NCBI GenBank assembly: GCA_031281275.1
Contig: JAITFP010000024.1
Span: forward strand, 37,317-101,316
DNA length: 64,000 nucleotides
Source: Candidatus Fibrimonadaceae bacterium
GTDB taxonomy: Bacteria > Fibrobacterota > Fibrobacteria > Fibrobacterales > Fibrobacteraceae
Direction of reading: 5' to 3'
Part shown: piece after piece, positions 40,651-49,803 of the stretch
Numbering within the stretch: the first letter of the stretch is position 1
Layout: each line of letters opens with the position of its first letter
Notes under the pieces: model-generated
What the model was told of the DNA's origin: nothing
The model's input: only the letters and a program-made list of their open reading frames with translations
Databases searched by the model: none
Position numbers and translations under genes: made by a program

Positions 40651-41316
40651 ATGATAGATTTCAATAACCAGCAAATCCGCAACAATCTTGCTCCAGCTTT
40701 CCAGTCAGAGCAAGGAAGCGATTATACTGGAAGAATTAGAGACGTGAAAGAAACAAGCGTAGCTGGCTATGATATAAAGCCGTTTGAATATGCAGATGCA
40801 GAATTGCCGCTAGAAGCGGCGAAAATAAATGCGGCGGGACAGGTTGAGCCTCCAAAGGCATTCATTGAATTTTTTATGCAAAAATATCCACCAACGCAAG
40901 AATATGATTTTATTAAAGGACAGATAAATTATGCAGATAGGGAGTCAAAAAAAGACGACTATCAAATAGGTCAAATAGTAAAAGCAGTAGACTCAAATAA
41001 TCCTCCTGTTACGCATATATTGCAGCTTGTTCCCGGAAATGAGTGGAAGGAATTGGGGAGATTGTCTGGCGAAAAGAGGCTGTTTCCATTGATGCCTTCC
41101 AGCATACCTATACCAGAAGGAACGCTATGTTTGTGCATAAAGAATTCGGATAAGCCGATTATAGCAATACCTGGCAGAGATGATTATGATGACACTGATT
41201 ATTTATTTCTGTATAGGGAAAATGGTAGGACTTATACACAGAAAAAGAATCATATTAATAATCCTTTCTTTTATAGAGAAAAGCCAGCTATGTATATGGA
41301 GATTCAAAATGATTAA
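40651..41316 (+). CDS. Tail-region protein, unknown
   Basis: This 221-aa protein has an N-terminal IDFNNQQIRNNL segment and a middle with IGQIVKAVDSNNPPVTHIL. It overlaps the small gene after it by 8 bp. A structural role is inferred from context. Confidence 0.5.
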   Translation: MIDFNNQQIRNNLAPAFQSEQGSDYTGRIRDVKETSVAGYDIKPFEYADAELPLEAAKINAAGQVEPPKAFIEFFMQKYPPTQEYDFIKGQINYADRESKKDDYQIGQIVKAVDSNNPPVTHILQLVPGNEWKELGRLSGEKRLFPLMPSSIPIPEGTLCLCIKNSDKPIIAIPGRDDYDDTDYLFLYRENGRTYTQKKNHINNPFFYREKPAMYMEIQND

Positions 41317-41479
41317 AAATATAATATCCAACAACCCAGACGAAAACAATTTGCGCCAGATACTTGAAGCAATGAAAGGCAAGATTGGTAAGGACGATTC
41401 AGGGCATATTTTTTTTATGGGCATAGATTTGACGGATTTAAAAAATGATGTAGAAAAACTTAAAGGAGGTAGCGAATGA
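41309..41479 (+). CDS. Small protein before the tail fibre
   Basis: This 56-aa protein starts at the ATG overlapping the upstream gene by 8 bp and ends 4 bp inside the tail-fibre gene. It is helical and charged (LRQILEAMKGKIG, DLKNDVEKLKGG). It could be a fibre assembly chaperone or needle fragment; unknown. Confidence 0.5.
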   Translation: MIKNIISNNPDENNLRQILEAMKGKIGKDDSGHIFFMGIDLTDLKNDVEKLKGGSE

Positions 41480-44400
41480 GGATAGCTTTTGACCAATTGC
41501 TCAGGTCTGAAGAACCTGGCGATGTGCAGATTCAAAAAGAGCCAGAAAAAACCACTTGGCGTTTTGATTTGAAAGGTGCGCTAGATGGTTTTGGGGAGCG
41601 GCTAGACAAAATTGATGGCGGCGAAACGAGCGGAGTGATTGGTCAAATAGGCTCCATGTGCGTGCACGGCAAAAAAATTAAGGCTGACATGTATCTAGGT
41701 CGCCAAGGCTCTTGGGAGGAGAATATTGGAAGCCCTCCCTCCGCTGTGCCTTTCAATGTTTGGAAACGAGTGGGCGACCATTGGGAAGAATATAGCTACA
41801 CGCCCAAAGATAATGATTTATGGCAAAATCTTTGGGATGATACTTTTTGGATTTGGCTCTTTGGCAAATGGATTAGATTTAACACTAAAAATCAATGGCT
41901 CCCCAACACCACGACAAACACATATAGCACCGGCATTACAGAAGGCGCCAGCCTTGCAATGGAGCATAATTCGAAACTCGCTATGTCTGGCGGCGCATCG
42001 CTGGAAATGAGCGGCGGAGCTAGCCAAGAAATGCTAGACGGCAGCAGGCTAGAAATGTCTGGTTCCGTCGAAATAAACATTAAAGGCGGTTCTAAGTTAA
42101 GGCTTCACGAATCGGCGGAGATTGACCTTGGAAATTCCGCCAAGCTTCACGCAAAGGGAGCGGGCGCAATCAGCGGCTTGCAGGGAGCGATTCGCAGTGA
42201 GGATGCTATTTTATATCCTTATTGTCGCGTTTATAAAATAAGAGAGGACTTTGATGCACGTTCCGGTCTATGGGATGCCTTGGACAGCTTTTCGCAAGGC
42301 GATTTGTTTTATTTCATAGCCGAAAAAATGCTGGAAGGGGATGCGTATGTCAGGTATTTTGACAGCGATGGATATGCCGCAGGCGCAATGGTGAATCAAG
42401 ATGTTTCGGCAGTGTTAATGTTAGTGGAGAAAGTTGGAGAAGGAGAAAATACAGAACTGCGTTTTGAAAAAATATCAGACGCAAACCTTAAAGCAAACAT
42501 TTTTCCGACATTTAATGACGAATATAATTACACCTTAGCGAAAGAAATAGGGGGAACATTTGAAATTGGTTTTAGAGATTTAAGCACTGGCAAGGTAATT
42601 GAAGGTCAAACACTTATCTATGACAAATTTGGGACTATCGGCATTATCATTGGAAAAAGAAACACTCATGGCGGACCTATTTACACATATAAAGTTATTT
42701 CCACAACGAGCGAATTTATGAATATACCGCCTTTTAGCTTTATCAGGCTGAAAAACGATTACGAACTAAGCGATGAAGTGAATGAGACCAATCAGTTTCT
42801 GCTGGAAAGTTTTGAAATGCCAGCAGGCGAATTGCCAGTCGCAAACAGAACCTTAGTGAATGATAAAAACGGAACATTGGGAATAGTAACCCGAATAGAT
42901 ACCCTGCCCTGGGGAGACGTGATGGTTACTGTTGTGACCATTTCAAATAGCACGGGTAAATTTGACGGTACCAACAAACAGGTGGTGCTTGGGAATGGAG
43001 AATTAACGCCCGAAGAAGGAGCTGATGGAGAAGTTCTAAACGCGGCAAGCTCTTTGTTTAGCCTAGGCTCAAGAAATAACGCCCTTAGGTTTGTGTACGG
43101 TGAGTTTGAGGATAGAGGCGGTTATATAGATTTGAACTCATTCCTAAAAATTATCGGTGACGGGCTTGTCAATCTAGGCTACTTCCAGCCTCCGCCGGGC
43201 GAGATGCTCATAGCATCCGCAAGCCTTTCAATTATCCCGCCGGTGAACGGAATAGAGCAAAATGATGAAGTGGCTATCAATGACAGCGAGCCTAATTACA
43301 CTACGGGAAATGTTATATGGCTTCCTGACGATGAAATTGCCAACGGAACAAAATCTTATGTTGCAAAATTTTCCATTATTGCGGACTTTGATTTTAAATT
43401 TGATGAAACAACCAATGTTTTTGTCAATGGAAGCAGACCGACAAGTGTTGATTATGAAGAAGATGGCTCTTTAACAATAACAAAGAATTTCGCCGCCACA
43501 ATGACAGCCAATCCTTCACCAGAAATAACTATTGCAATGACAGCCGGAGGAACTAAGCCATCTATAGCAACAAAAATTGACTCTGGCTATTACACTTCTT
43601 CAATAGTGTGGACTGGTAGCGGTAACGTATTCAATTACGAGCCATCCACAGGCACTATAACGCTTACGGCTTCAACCGGTTATAGGTGGAATACAAAAGT
43701 GGTAAATGTGAATGGCACAAACGTCACGGGAACATTATCCATTGATGGCACTGAATTAATCTTAACTAAAACATGGACTCCGTTATCAATCTCCACCCCA
43801 AACCTGACAATAACCGAACCAGCTTTTGGAGCAAATCGCCCAAGTACAGCGACTGCGGTAGGGAACTTCGCCAATGCAATATCATGGACTCCAAGCGTCT
43901 CTGACGACAAGTATCCCGCTGGTGATAATACCGGAACATTCCAGTTAACTGCAAACACGGGGCATATATTTGCGTCTAATTCGTTGAAAATTAACAAAGT
44001 ATCTGTCAATGGCTCTAGAACCTCAAACAACACTGTTTTAACGGCGCAAAAAATCTTCAACATATCCAACCCGAATGAAGGCACTGTTACCGATGCACGA
44101 GACGGAAAAGTTTACCCTTGGAAGGTTATGCCTGATGGCAAAAAGTGGATGACGGTGAACTTGGACTACAACCAAAGCGGTTCCGTATATTACAATAATG
44201 CCGCAAACCCACCGTTTGCGGATGCGGGCAGGTTGTACACATTTGCGCAGGCGCAAGCGGCAGTACTGCCAGGGTGGCATTTGCCTAGCAAGGCAGAGTG
44301 GGAACTGCTGAAAGTTTTTGTTGCTGATGTAGCTAGTAATGGCAACACTACGCCTACAGCTGGTAGAAAATTGAAAGCAAACCATACATGGAATGCTTAT

Positions 44401-44655
44401 AATGGCGTAGTGCTCAGTACAGACGATTATGGCTTTTCTGCATTGGCTAGTGGTATGAGTGGTCAGCAAAGTATCAATAAATTTGCAGGTCTAAATGCAA
44501 ACGGTTGCTTCTGGAGTAGTAGTTATCGAGTCGATATGGGAGTAATGAATCATAGCTATGCTTACTATTTGAACCTGGATTACAGAAGTGAGGATGCGGT
44601 TATAAATGACATGTCTGTTGCTGAAAAAATGAGCATACGCCTTGTGATGGATTAA
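41476..44655 (+). CDS. Tail fibre/adhesin with C-terminal FISUMP-like domain
   Basis: This 1059-aa protein is the largest in the prophage. Residues about 1-150 are an N-terminal attachment region. About 150-235 is a short-period Ser/Gly/Glu-Met repeat (SGGASLEM-type), probably beta-helical. A central region with several Ig-like beta segments runs to about residue 885. The last 165 residues form a FISUMP-like domain: TDARDGKVYPWKVM, KKWMTVNLDY, GWHLPSKAEW, DYGFSALASG, FWSSSYR and terminal MSIRLVMD. FISUMP is a host surface-protein domain, so this is a likely receptor-binding tip. No reverse transcriptase or template repeat is seen nearby. Confidence 0.85.
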   Translation: MRIAFDQLLRSEEPGDVQIQKEPEKTTWRFDLKGALDGFGERLDKIDGGETSGVIGQIGSMCVHGKKIKADMYLGRQGSWEENIGSPPSAVPFNVWKRVGDHWEEYSYTPKDNDLWQNLWDDTFWIWLFGKWIRFNTKNQWLPNTTTNTYSTGITEGASLAMEHNSKLAMSGGASLEMSGGASQEMLDGSRLEMSGSVEINIKGGSKLRLHESAEIDLGNSAKLHAKGAGAISGLQGAIRSEDAILYPYCRVYKIREDFDARSGLWDALDSFSQGDLFYFIAEKMLEGDAYVRYFDSDGYAAGAMVNQDVSAVLMLVEKVGEGENTELRFEKISDANLKANIFPTFNDEYNYTLAKEIGGTFEIGFRDLSTGKVIEGQTLIYDKFGTIGIIIGKRNTHGGPIYTYKVISTTSEFMNIPPFSFIRLKNDYELSDEVNETNQFLLESFEMPAGELPVANRTLVNDKNGTLGIVTRIDTLPWGDVMVTVVTISNSTGKFDGTNKQVVLGNGELTPEEGADGEVLNAASSLFSLGSRNNALRFVYGEFEDRGGYIDLNSFLKIIGDGLVNLGYFQPPPGEMLIASASLSIIPPVNGIEQNDEVAINDSEPNYTTGNVIWLPDDEIANGTKSYVAKFSIIADFDFKFDETTNVFVNGSRPTSVDYEEDGSLTITKNFAATMTANPSPEITIAMTAGGTKPSIATKIDSGYYTSSIVWTGSGNVFNYEPSTGTITLTASTGYRWNTKVVNVNGTNVTGTLSIDGTELILTKTWTPLSISTPNLTITEPAFGANRPSTATAVGNFANAISWTPSVSDDKYPAGDNTGTFQLTANTGHIFASNSLKINKVSVNGSRTSNNTVLTAQKIFNISNPNEGTVTDARDGKVYPWKVMPDGKKWMTVNLDYNQSGSVYYNNAANPPFADAGRLYTFAQAQAAVLPGWHLPSKAEWELLKVFVADVASNGNTTPTAGRKLKANHTWNAYNGVVLSTDDYGFSALASGMSGQQSINKFAGLNANGCFWSSSYRVDMGVMNHSYAYYLNLDYRSEDAVINDMSVAEKMSIRLVMD

Positions 44656-44656
44656 T

Positions 44657-44944
44657 ATGGAAGCAATACTATTACATCTGCTACAGCAAATAGGCATTCC
44701 GAGCGTAGTTGCTGGCTTGCTTTATCTGATTGTATCTCGCGAAGCTTTTCATAGAGGACAGAAAAGAGATGCGCAAATAAATGCGCTAAGTCAAGAAAAT
44801 AAAGAGACAAAAGAGGAAGTAAAAAAGCATATAGAAAAGCATGAGTCATTTGAGAGTGAGATATATAAGGAACTTAGAGATATAGGCAAAATAGTTTACA
44901 AAATAGATGGTTATTTGGACGGCAAAAATGATAAAAGTAAATAG
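44657..44944 (+). CDS. Holin/XhlA-like membrane protein
   Basis: This 95-aa protein has an N-terminal hydrophobic segment (about residues 9-27, IPSVVAGLLYLIV) then a long coiled coil (KRDAQINALSQENKETKEE and following). This is the layout of haemolysin XhlA-type or lysis-accessory proteins. It starts directly after the tail-fibre stop and overlaps the DUF1353 gene by 17 bp. It heads the lysis cassette. Confidence 0.65.
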   Translation: MEAILLHLLQQIGIPSVVAGLLYLIVSREAFHRGQKRDAQINALSQENKETKEEVKKHIEKHESFESEIYKELRDIGKIVYKIDGYLDGKNDKSK

Positions 44945-45389
44945 CTTCAAAGGTAACCAGATAATTACCGAATTTGCAGGCGTTGACTTGTGGCGGCTTT
45001 CAAAACCAGTGTATGTTGAGGTTCTCACCAACGAAGGCAAGCTATGTTATACTATGAAAATTGGCTTTCCTACAAATATGCGTAGCGGCTCGCACCTTAT
45101 TGACTGGATTATACCAAAATTTACCAAAAACAACAAATACAACCTTGCTCTGTTATGCCATGACTTCGCATACACCAAAAACAAATTTGGCGGCAACTAC
45201 CTGCCCCGTGATGAAGCTGACGAACTTTTACGGCAGATGTGTATAATGTCGGGTGAGCTTGGAACATTTAGGGCGGCAATAATGCACGGAGCTTTACGCA
45301 TAGGTGGTGGCGGTGCTTACGAAAGCGAGAACACCGGAGAGTACGTTGGGGCGGGGGAACTTATGAAATTTGAACGAAGGGCAAAATGA
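44928..45389 (+). CDS. DUF1353 family protein
   Basis: This 153-aa protein has the DUF1353 motif LLCHDFAYTKN and the downstream PRDEADELLR. DUF1353 proteins are common near phage lysis or tail genes, and a role in lysis is suspected but not established. The start is the ATG at 44928 inside the upstream gene. It overlaps the radical SAM gene by 4 bp. Confidence 0.85.
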   Translation: MIKVNSFKGNQIITEFAGVDLWRLSKPVYVEVLTNEGKLCYTMKIGFPTNMRSGSHLIDWIIPKFTKNNKYNLALLCHDFAYTKNKFGGNYLPRDEADELLRQMCIMSGELGTFRAAIMHGALRIGGGGAYESENTGEYVGAGELMKFERRAK

Positions 45390-46006
45390 ACCTGTTACAA
45401 ATATCCCTAACTAATCAATGCAACCTAAGTTGCGACTACTGCCCAGTTAAACCCTGGCGCAACAACCCAAATTGCCAAAATCTCTTAACAAACGAAAGAC
45501 TATTCCTGCTTTTAGAACGCCTAGACCCGCAAGAATGGGCAATAGAGCTAACTGGCGGTGAACCCGCGCTATATTCTGAACTAGACGAACTACTAAGCTG
45601 GCTACAAGCAAAGGCTTTTCGCGGTCTTATAAAAACAAATGGAACATTACCTATACGCAGAGTGCCATCATTCAAAATAGTAGTAGCATTCCATAATCTG
45701 CAAAAACCACCAAAGTGGTTTGACGAAATTCTGATAATAGCCCACACGCCAGATTTTAATGCAAAAAAAGAATGGTGCCGAAAAAATGGTATAGAATACA
45801 AAGTAATTGAGAGAGATACTTATGACAAACCAACAGGCGGAGCAAGCAGCGGCAGGATAATGTTCGTAACTCCTGAAGGGCACAAAAGCGAATGCAGCGC
45901 TGGAACTCAGAGAGTGCCACTGGAAGAAGCGGAAACCCCTACCCGCAATGCCTGCCCTGGCTGCAAAACGTTTAGAGACTTCAATATTTTTTTTAAGGAG
46001 ACATAA
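45386..46006 (+). CDS. Radical SAM enzyme in the lysis cassette
   Basis: This 206-aa protein has the canonical C-x3-C-x2-C cluster motif (QCNLSCDYC, residues 11-18) and the GGEP SAM-binding motif (LTGGEPAL). Near the C-terminus three cysteines (ECSAGTQ then CPGC) could bind an auxiliary cluster. It is shorter than SPASM enzymes and lacks QueE signatures. Position between DUF1353 and the endolysin, with overlaps, shows it belongs to the phage. The substrate is unknown; a peptide or host-protein modification is possible. Confidence 0.8.
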   Translation: MNLLQISLTNQCNLSCDYCPVKPWRNNPNCQNLLTNERLFLLLERLDPQEWAIELTGGEPALYSELDELLSWLQAKAFRGLIKTNGTLPIRRVPSFKIVVAFHNLQKPPKWFDEILIIAHTPDFNAKKEWCRKNGIEYKVIERDTYDKPTGGASSGRIMFVTPEGHKSECSAGTQRVPLEEAETPTRNACPGCKTFRDFNIFFKET

Positions 46007-46007
46007 A

Positions 46008-46430
46008 ATGAGCCAAAACGTTGAAAATTGGATGGATATTCTTCCGCCGGACTATAAAGAATTCCACATCACTTGCCAGAACTTTGACCCAGTGATACTT
46101 GCAGTGTACACGGAAGTCAAAAAACTTTTCCCCGATGTATGGGTGAATTTCATAAACGGAGTAAGACGGCATAACTGGTGCGGTTATAGAACACCTAACT
46201 GCACCATCGGAGCGCCACATAGTGCACATAAAATAGGTGCTGCACTTGACCTGCATAGCGAAAATTTGAGCGGATTGCGGAAGTGGTGTATGTCCGTAGA
46301 AGGGTTTGCGAAAGGGATTATGCGAGTAGAGACGGAAGTAGCCACACCTACTTGGGTTCACATAGACACTATGTCGCCAAATCCAAGCAAATGGAAGGAT
46401 AAAACAAAGCCGTACGTATTTTATCCGTAG
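46008..46430 (+). CDS. Endolysin, M15-type peptidase
   Basis: This 140-aa protein starts at the ATG after TAAGGAG. It has the M15 zinc-binding pattern: SAHKIGAALDL (S-x-H-x3-G-x-A-x-D type) and WVHID near the C-terminus. It should cleave peptidoglycan cross-bridges or stem peptides for host lysis. It is the last gene of the prophage, followed within 10 bp by the right attachment repeat. Confidence 0.88.
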   Translation: MSQNVENWMDILPPDYKEFHITCQNFDPVILAVYTEVKKLFPDVWVNFINGVRRHNWCGYRTPNCTIGAPHSAHKIGAALDLHSENLSGLRKWCMSVEGFAKGIMRVETEVATPTWVHIDTMSPNPSKWKDKTKPYVFYP

Positions 46431-46435
46431 GGTAA

Positions 46436-46456
46436 AAATGTGTAAATTATGTGTAG
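46436..46456. repeat. Candidate attR
   Basis: AAATGTGTA-AAT-TATGTGTAG matches the left copy (18523-18543) at 19 of 21 positions, differing only in two central bases. It lies just after the endolysin and about 60 bp before pilM. Confidence 0.5.
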
Positions 46457-46495
46457 GTAGCTAGTGGAGGCGTATTTAATAGGCTTTAATGTAAA

Positions 46496-46507
46496 TTTTA
46501 CTATATT
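46496..46507 (+). promoter_or_regulatory. Promoter -10 box (TTTTACTATATT)
   Basis: The box ends 10 nt before the pilM ATG (46518). No Shine-Dalgarno lies in between. Confidence 0.55.
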
Positions 46508-46517
46508 CTATCTAGCA

Positions 46518-47390
46518 ATGGCGGCACATAAAATTTGTCTTGGAGTAGAAACAAACCAAGACGGGCTAAAAATCGCTCTGGTTGAACCAGGGCGCAAGCA
46601 TATTATTAGAGTAGATGTTCTTCCAACAAGCGGAAATTCAATAACCGATGTTTCAATATACGCTTCTGTTTTAAATTCCTGGATGCGTAGCAACTTGCTC
46701 CCTAAAATAAGTTCTATAGCAGTTACTTTTCCTGCTTGCAATGGCATAATGCGCCTTGTTTCCATTCCAAAAGAAATTGAAGATACCTTTAACTATGTTA
46801 GTTGGGAGTTTGCCTCTTCAATAAACTCCAATGCAGGCGATTATAAAATGGCTGTGGCTTTTTATCCAAACGCAAAAAAGCCCGAATGTGCCGTTACAGT
46901 TGCAATGCGCAAAAGGATTGTGGATTCTTTCCATTCCGCAGAACTTGAAAGGAGCGGGCTAAGGCCCAAATACCTTATGGCAGATGTTTGTGTTTTGCAC
47001 AATCTTTTGGAGTGTTCCGAAGGTTTGGGTAGCCAGCCTAAATGCGTGTTGAAGGCAGACGAAAAATTTGTTTCGGCTTTTTGGAGCAAGGAAAGCGGTC
47101 CCGTTACCATAAGGCTTTTGCCCGACGATTGTATTTCTCCGAGTGCCGTTTTGGGCATTTTGCAAGGCGGTTATGTGGAATTTCCCAAGGCAAAAAAAGT
47201 TGTTAAGCTTTGTGGCGAGCTTTCTGCCCGCAACGATTTTACAAATGAACTTATAACTATAGGAGCTAATGCTGGCATAGAAATTCAACCCTGGAAACAG
47301 CTTTCAAAATTTTCTTTGGAAAAAAATGCTGATTTTTCAAAATTATCGCAATGCTTGGGAGCCATTGGGGCAACCTTGTGTTGTGAATAG
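46518..47390 (+). CDS. pilM: PilM-like type IV pilus assembly protein
   Basis: This 290-aa protein has an actin-fold (PilM/ASKHA) pattern: an N-terminal LGVETNQDGLKIALVEPG nucleotide-binding strand pair, then VTFPACNGIMRLVSIP and a middle VAMRKRIVDSF helix. PilM is the cytoplasmic ring partner of PilN. The start at 46518 is preferred over the longer frame because the phosphate-binding strand begins here and a promoter box precedes it. The next gene encodes a single-TM PilN/PilO-like protein. Confidence 0.75.
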   Translation: MAAHKICLGVETNQDGLKIALVEPGRKHIIRVDVLPTSGNSITDVSIYASVLNSWMRSNLLPKISSIAVTFPACNGIMRLVSIPKEIEDTFNYVSWEFASSINSNAGDYKMAVAFYPNAKKPECAVTVAMRKRIVDSFHSAELERSGLRPKYLMADVCVLHNLLECSEGLGSQPKCVLKADEKFVSAFWSKESGPVTIRLLPDDCISPSAVLGILQGGYVEFPKAKKVVKLCGELSARNDFTNELITIGANAGIEIQPWKQLSKFSLEKNADFSKLSQCLGAIGATLCCE

Positions 47391-47412
47391 GAAACAGAAA
47401 ACGGAGTTTTAG

Positions 47413-48438
47413 ATGATAAAATCAAACTTAATGTCTTCTCCCTCTGAAAAAGCCGCTCAGCCTGCTCCGCGTGCTGTTAAAGAAAAAGAAGCAAAGGCAA
47501 AAACAAAATCTTCGGAAAAAAAGAGCAGTTTATTCGGTAGTTTGCTTTTTATGCTCTTTCTCATGTTAATAGCTTCAATAGTATATTTGGAAATTTTGGG
47601 AATACCGAGCTTTTTGCGTGGAATTATACCTCTAGAAATTGTTGATTTTTTAGGATTAAGCGAAGAAACCGCTGCAACGCAAGTATTGCGCCAAGCAGGC
47701 GCTCCACAGTTAACAGCTCGCGGCACAAGGTTAGATGACCCCAGTATTCCTCTAGATGGCTCTGTTGAAGAAATTGTTAAAACCATGCGCCCAGATATTT
47801 ATTTTAAGAACAAGGCACTTGTAAACTACAAGGAACAAGCTTTGATAAATAGAATTCCTTATCAAAAACAGGCATTCCACATTATGCTTGGTACCTTCTA
47901 CAAAGCAACCCCAGATGGAGACGGAATAGGTTATTTAGACCTTGCCTATCAAGCTCCCAATTTTTATTTTGCCAGAGTTGTGGCAGTGGATGCCCGCACG
48001 AGAAACTTTTACAGAGACCAATTGAGAGCAAAAGTTGTGGATTTTATTGAAGCAGATTCCGTAACCACAAAAGATGGGAGTATTGAATTCAGCGTGTATG
48101 GCAATTTTAATCAACCAAGTTTCACAGAATTGAAATCTGGGCAATTGGTGCGACCTTCCAAAATAAATTCCGAGTTAATGGCTTTGCGCACCTTAGCCAT
48201 TAATAATCAGGTACGTTTGGCGGGGTTAGAAAAATTCACAGAGGATGAATTTCAAACACATCGCAGGATAATAGTTAAGGCAACCACGGAAGCCGATTAT
48301 CCTTCGCTTTTAAACTTCGCAGAAGCCCTGCAAAAATCCGACATAGCTTTTGGAGTGCAACAATTTGCTTCCAGACCAATAGGTCCAGAAAAAATGCAAT
48401 CCACTTTGGAATTTGTTTTGTATGCCTCGGTGAAATAA
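47413..48438 (+). CDS. PilN/PilO-like inner-membrane protein
   Basis: This 341-aa protein has a Lys/Ala-rich cytoplasmic N-terminus, one transmembrane helix (about residues 40-62, [16 protein letters not shown] core) and a periplasmic region (about residues 100-341). The topology matches PilN/PilO of the type IV pilus alignment complex, and the gene follows pilM. Sequence similarity is too weak to choose between PilN and PilO. A second ATG at 47431 is possible; the first has GGAGTT upstream. Confidence 0.65.
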   Translation: MIKSNLMSSPSEKAAQPAPRAVKEKEAKAKTKSSEKKSSLFGSLLFMLFLMLIASIVYLEILGIPSFLRGIIPLEIVDFLGLSEETAATQVLRQAGAPQLTARGTRLDDPSIPLDGSVEEIVKTMRPDIYFKNKALVNYKEQALINRIPYQKQAFHIMLGTFYKATPDGDGIGYLDLAYQAPNFYFARVVAVDARTRNFYRDQLRAKVVDFIEADSVTTKDGSIEFSVYGNFNQPSFTELKSGQLVRPSKINSELMALRTLAINNQVRLAGLEKFTEDEFQTHRRIIVKATTEADYPSLLNFAEALQKSDIAFGVQQFASRPIGPEKMQSTLEFVLYASVK

Positions 48439-48445
48439 CTATATT
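48436..48445 (+). promoter_or_regulatory. Promoter box for tRNA-Leu
   Basis: TAACTATATT contains TATATT at 48440-48445. The tRNA begins 10 nt later, as expected from a -10 element. This supports the promoter reading of the same box before protein genes. Confidence 0.6.
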
Positions 48446-48454
48446 CTTCCTGTC

Positions 48455-48537
<83 letters not shown>

Positions 48538-48558
48538 GTTTTTTTAGGAGGTGTTTGC

Positions 48559-49803
48559 ATGACAGTAAAAAAATGCGTTCTTGCTTATTCTGGGGGGTTG
48601 GATACTTCTGTGATAATCCCTTGGCTGAGAGAAAATTATGATTGCGAGGTGGTAGCCTTTGCCGCAGACCTTGGGCAGGGCGATTGCAATGCTGCTGCTT
48701 TAAAGAAAAAAGCCATTGCTAGCGGTGCTTCCAAATGCTATGTTATGGATTTGCGCAAAGAGTTTTTGGAAGATTATGTTTGGCCCACAATGCAGGCTGG
48801 CGCAAAATATGAGGGCACATATCTTTTGGGAACCTCATTTGCAAGACCCTTGATTGCAAAATATCAGGTGTTAATTGCTCAAAAGGAATACGCAGACGCA
48901 GTTGCGCACGGAGCCACAGGTAAAGGCAATGACCAAGTTCGCTTTGAGCTTACCTATGCGGCTATGGATCCTCGCTTAAAGGTTATTGCCCCTTGGAAAG
49001 ATCCAAAATGGAATATTCACAGCAGGGAAGAAGCCATCGACTATGCGCAAAAAAGGCATATTCCTCTGGGCGGAATTTCAAAAAAGAAAATTTACTCAGA
49101 AGACGGCAATGTTTGGCATTTATCGCACGAAGGCGGAGTTTTGGAATATCCAGAAAAAGAGCATAAATACGATATGCTAAAACTTTCCAATACTTTTGAG
49201 AAAGCTCCAAACAAGCCAGAATATGTTAGATTAATTTTTGAACAGGGAGTTCCAGTTGCGCTGAACAACAGAAGAATGGATGCAGTTACTCTGCTCTCCA
49301 TGCTCAATAAAATAGGCGGCAAACACGCTTGCGGTTTGCTAGACATTGTTGAAAATAGGTTGGTTGGTTTAAAGAGCAGGGGAGTTTACGAAACGCCAGG
49401 TGGGACAATTTTATACAAAGCTCATGAGCTTTTGGAATCCCTTGTTTTAGACAAAGCAACTCTTGCAGAAAAACAAAAACTTGCGCAAACTTACGCATTC
49501 TTGGTTTACAATGGCGAATGGTTCACGCCGCTTCGTCAAGCTTTGGATGCCTTTGTTAAAGAAACTCAAAAAACAGTTTCGGGCGTTGTAACTTTAAAGC
49601 TCTACAAAGGGAACATAATTCCGGCTGGAGTAGAAAGCCCATTTAGCCTTTACGACCCGAACTTGGGCGGTTTTAGCGATGTTGATTTTTACGACCAAAA
49701 AGATGCCACAGGCTTTATTCGCTGCTTTGGGCTTCCGCTTAAAACTAGAGGAATGTTGCTTGGCAAAAAAAGCCCGGTTAAATTTGGGAAAACATTTGTG
49801 TGA
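48559..49803 (+). CDS. argG: Argininosuccinate synthase
   Basis: This 414-aa enzyme joins citrulline and aspartate using ATP in arginine synthesis. It has the N-type ATP pyrophosphatase loop AYSGGLDTS, then FAADLGQGD, the [11 protein letters not shown] substrate motif and [10 protein letters not shown]. Length and motifs are complete. Strong Shine-Dalgarno (TAGGAGGTG). The 3' end overlaps the convergent murD by 26 bp. Confidence 0.97.
   Translation: MTVKKCVLAYSGGLDTSVIIPWLRENYDCEVVAFAADLGQGDCNAAALKKKAIASGASKCYVMDLRKEFLEDYVWPTMQAGAKYEGTYLLGTSFARPLIAKYQVLIAQKEYADAVAHGATGKGNDQVRFELTYAAMDPRLKVIAPWKDPKWNIHSREEAIDYAQKRHIPLGGISKKKIYSEDGNVWHLSHEGGVLEYPEKEHKYDMLKLSNTFEKAPNKPEYVRLIFEQGVPVALNNRRMDAVTLLSMLNKIGGKHACGLLDIVENRLVGLKSRGVYETPGGTILYKAHELLESLVLDKATLAEKQKLAQTYAFLVYNGEWFTPLRQALDAFVKETQKTVSGVVTLKLYKGNIIPAGVESPFSLYDPNLGGFSDVDFYDQKDATGFIRCFGLPLKTRGMLLGKKSPVKFGKTFV

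Larger units (their letters stand above)
18523..46456. mobile_element. Prophage with P22-like (podovirus) gene order
   Basis: This element of about 28 kb runs from an integrase at the left end to an endolysin at the right end and is bounded by a 21-bp direct repeat with two central mismatches. The late genes follow the P22 order: small and large terminase, portal, scaffold, coat, gp4-like, gp10-like, three ejection-type proteins, tail proteins, lysis. All expected core modules are present and unbroken, so it may be an inducible prophage. It separates the holA-like gene from pilM. Long-tail genes (tape measure, major tail protein, sheath) are absent, supporting a short-tailed virion. Confidence 0.9.

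Noticed and set aside
41476..44655. Diversity-generating retroelement targeting the tail fibre
   Set aside because: The C-type-lectin-like tip invites this idea, but no reverse transcriptase, accessory protein or template repeat is visible in the window.
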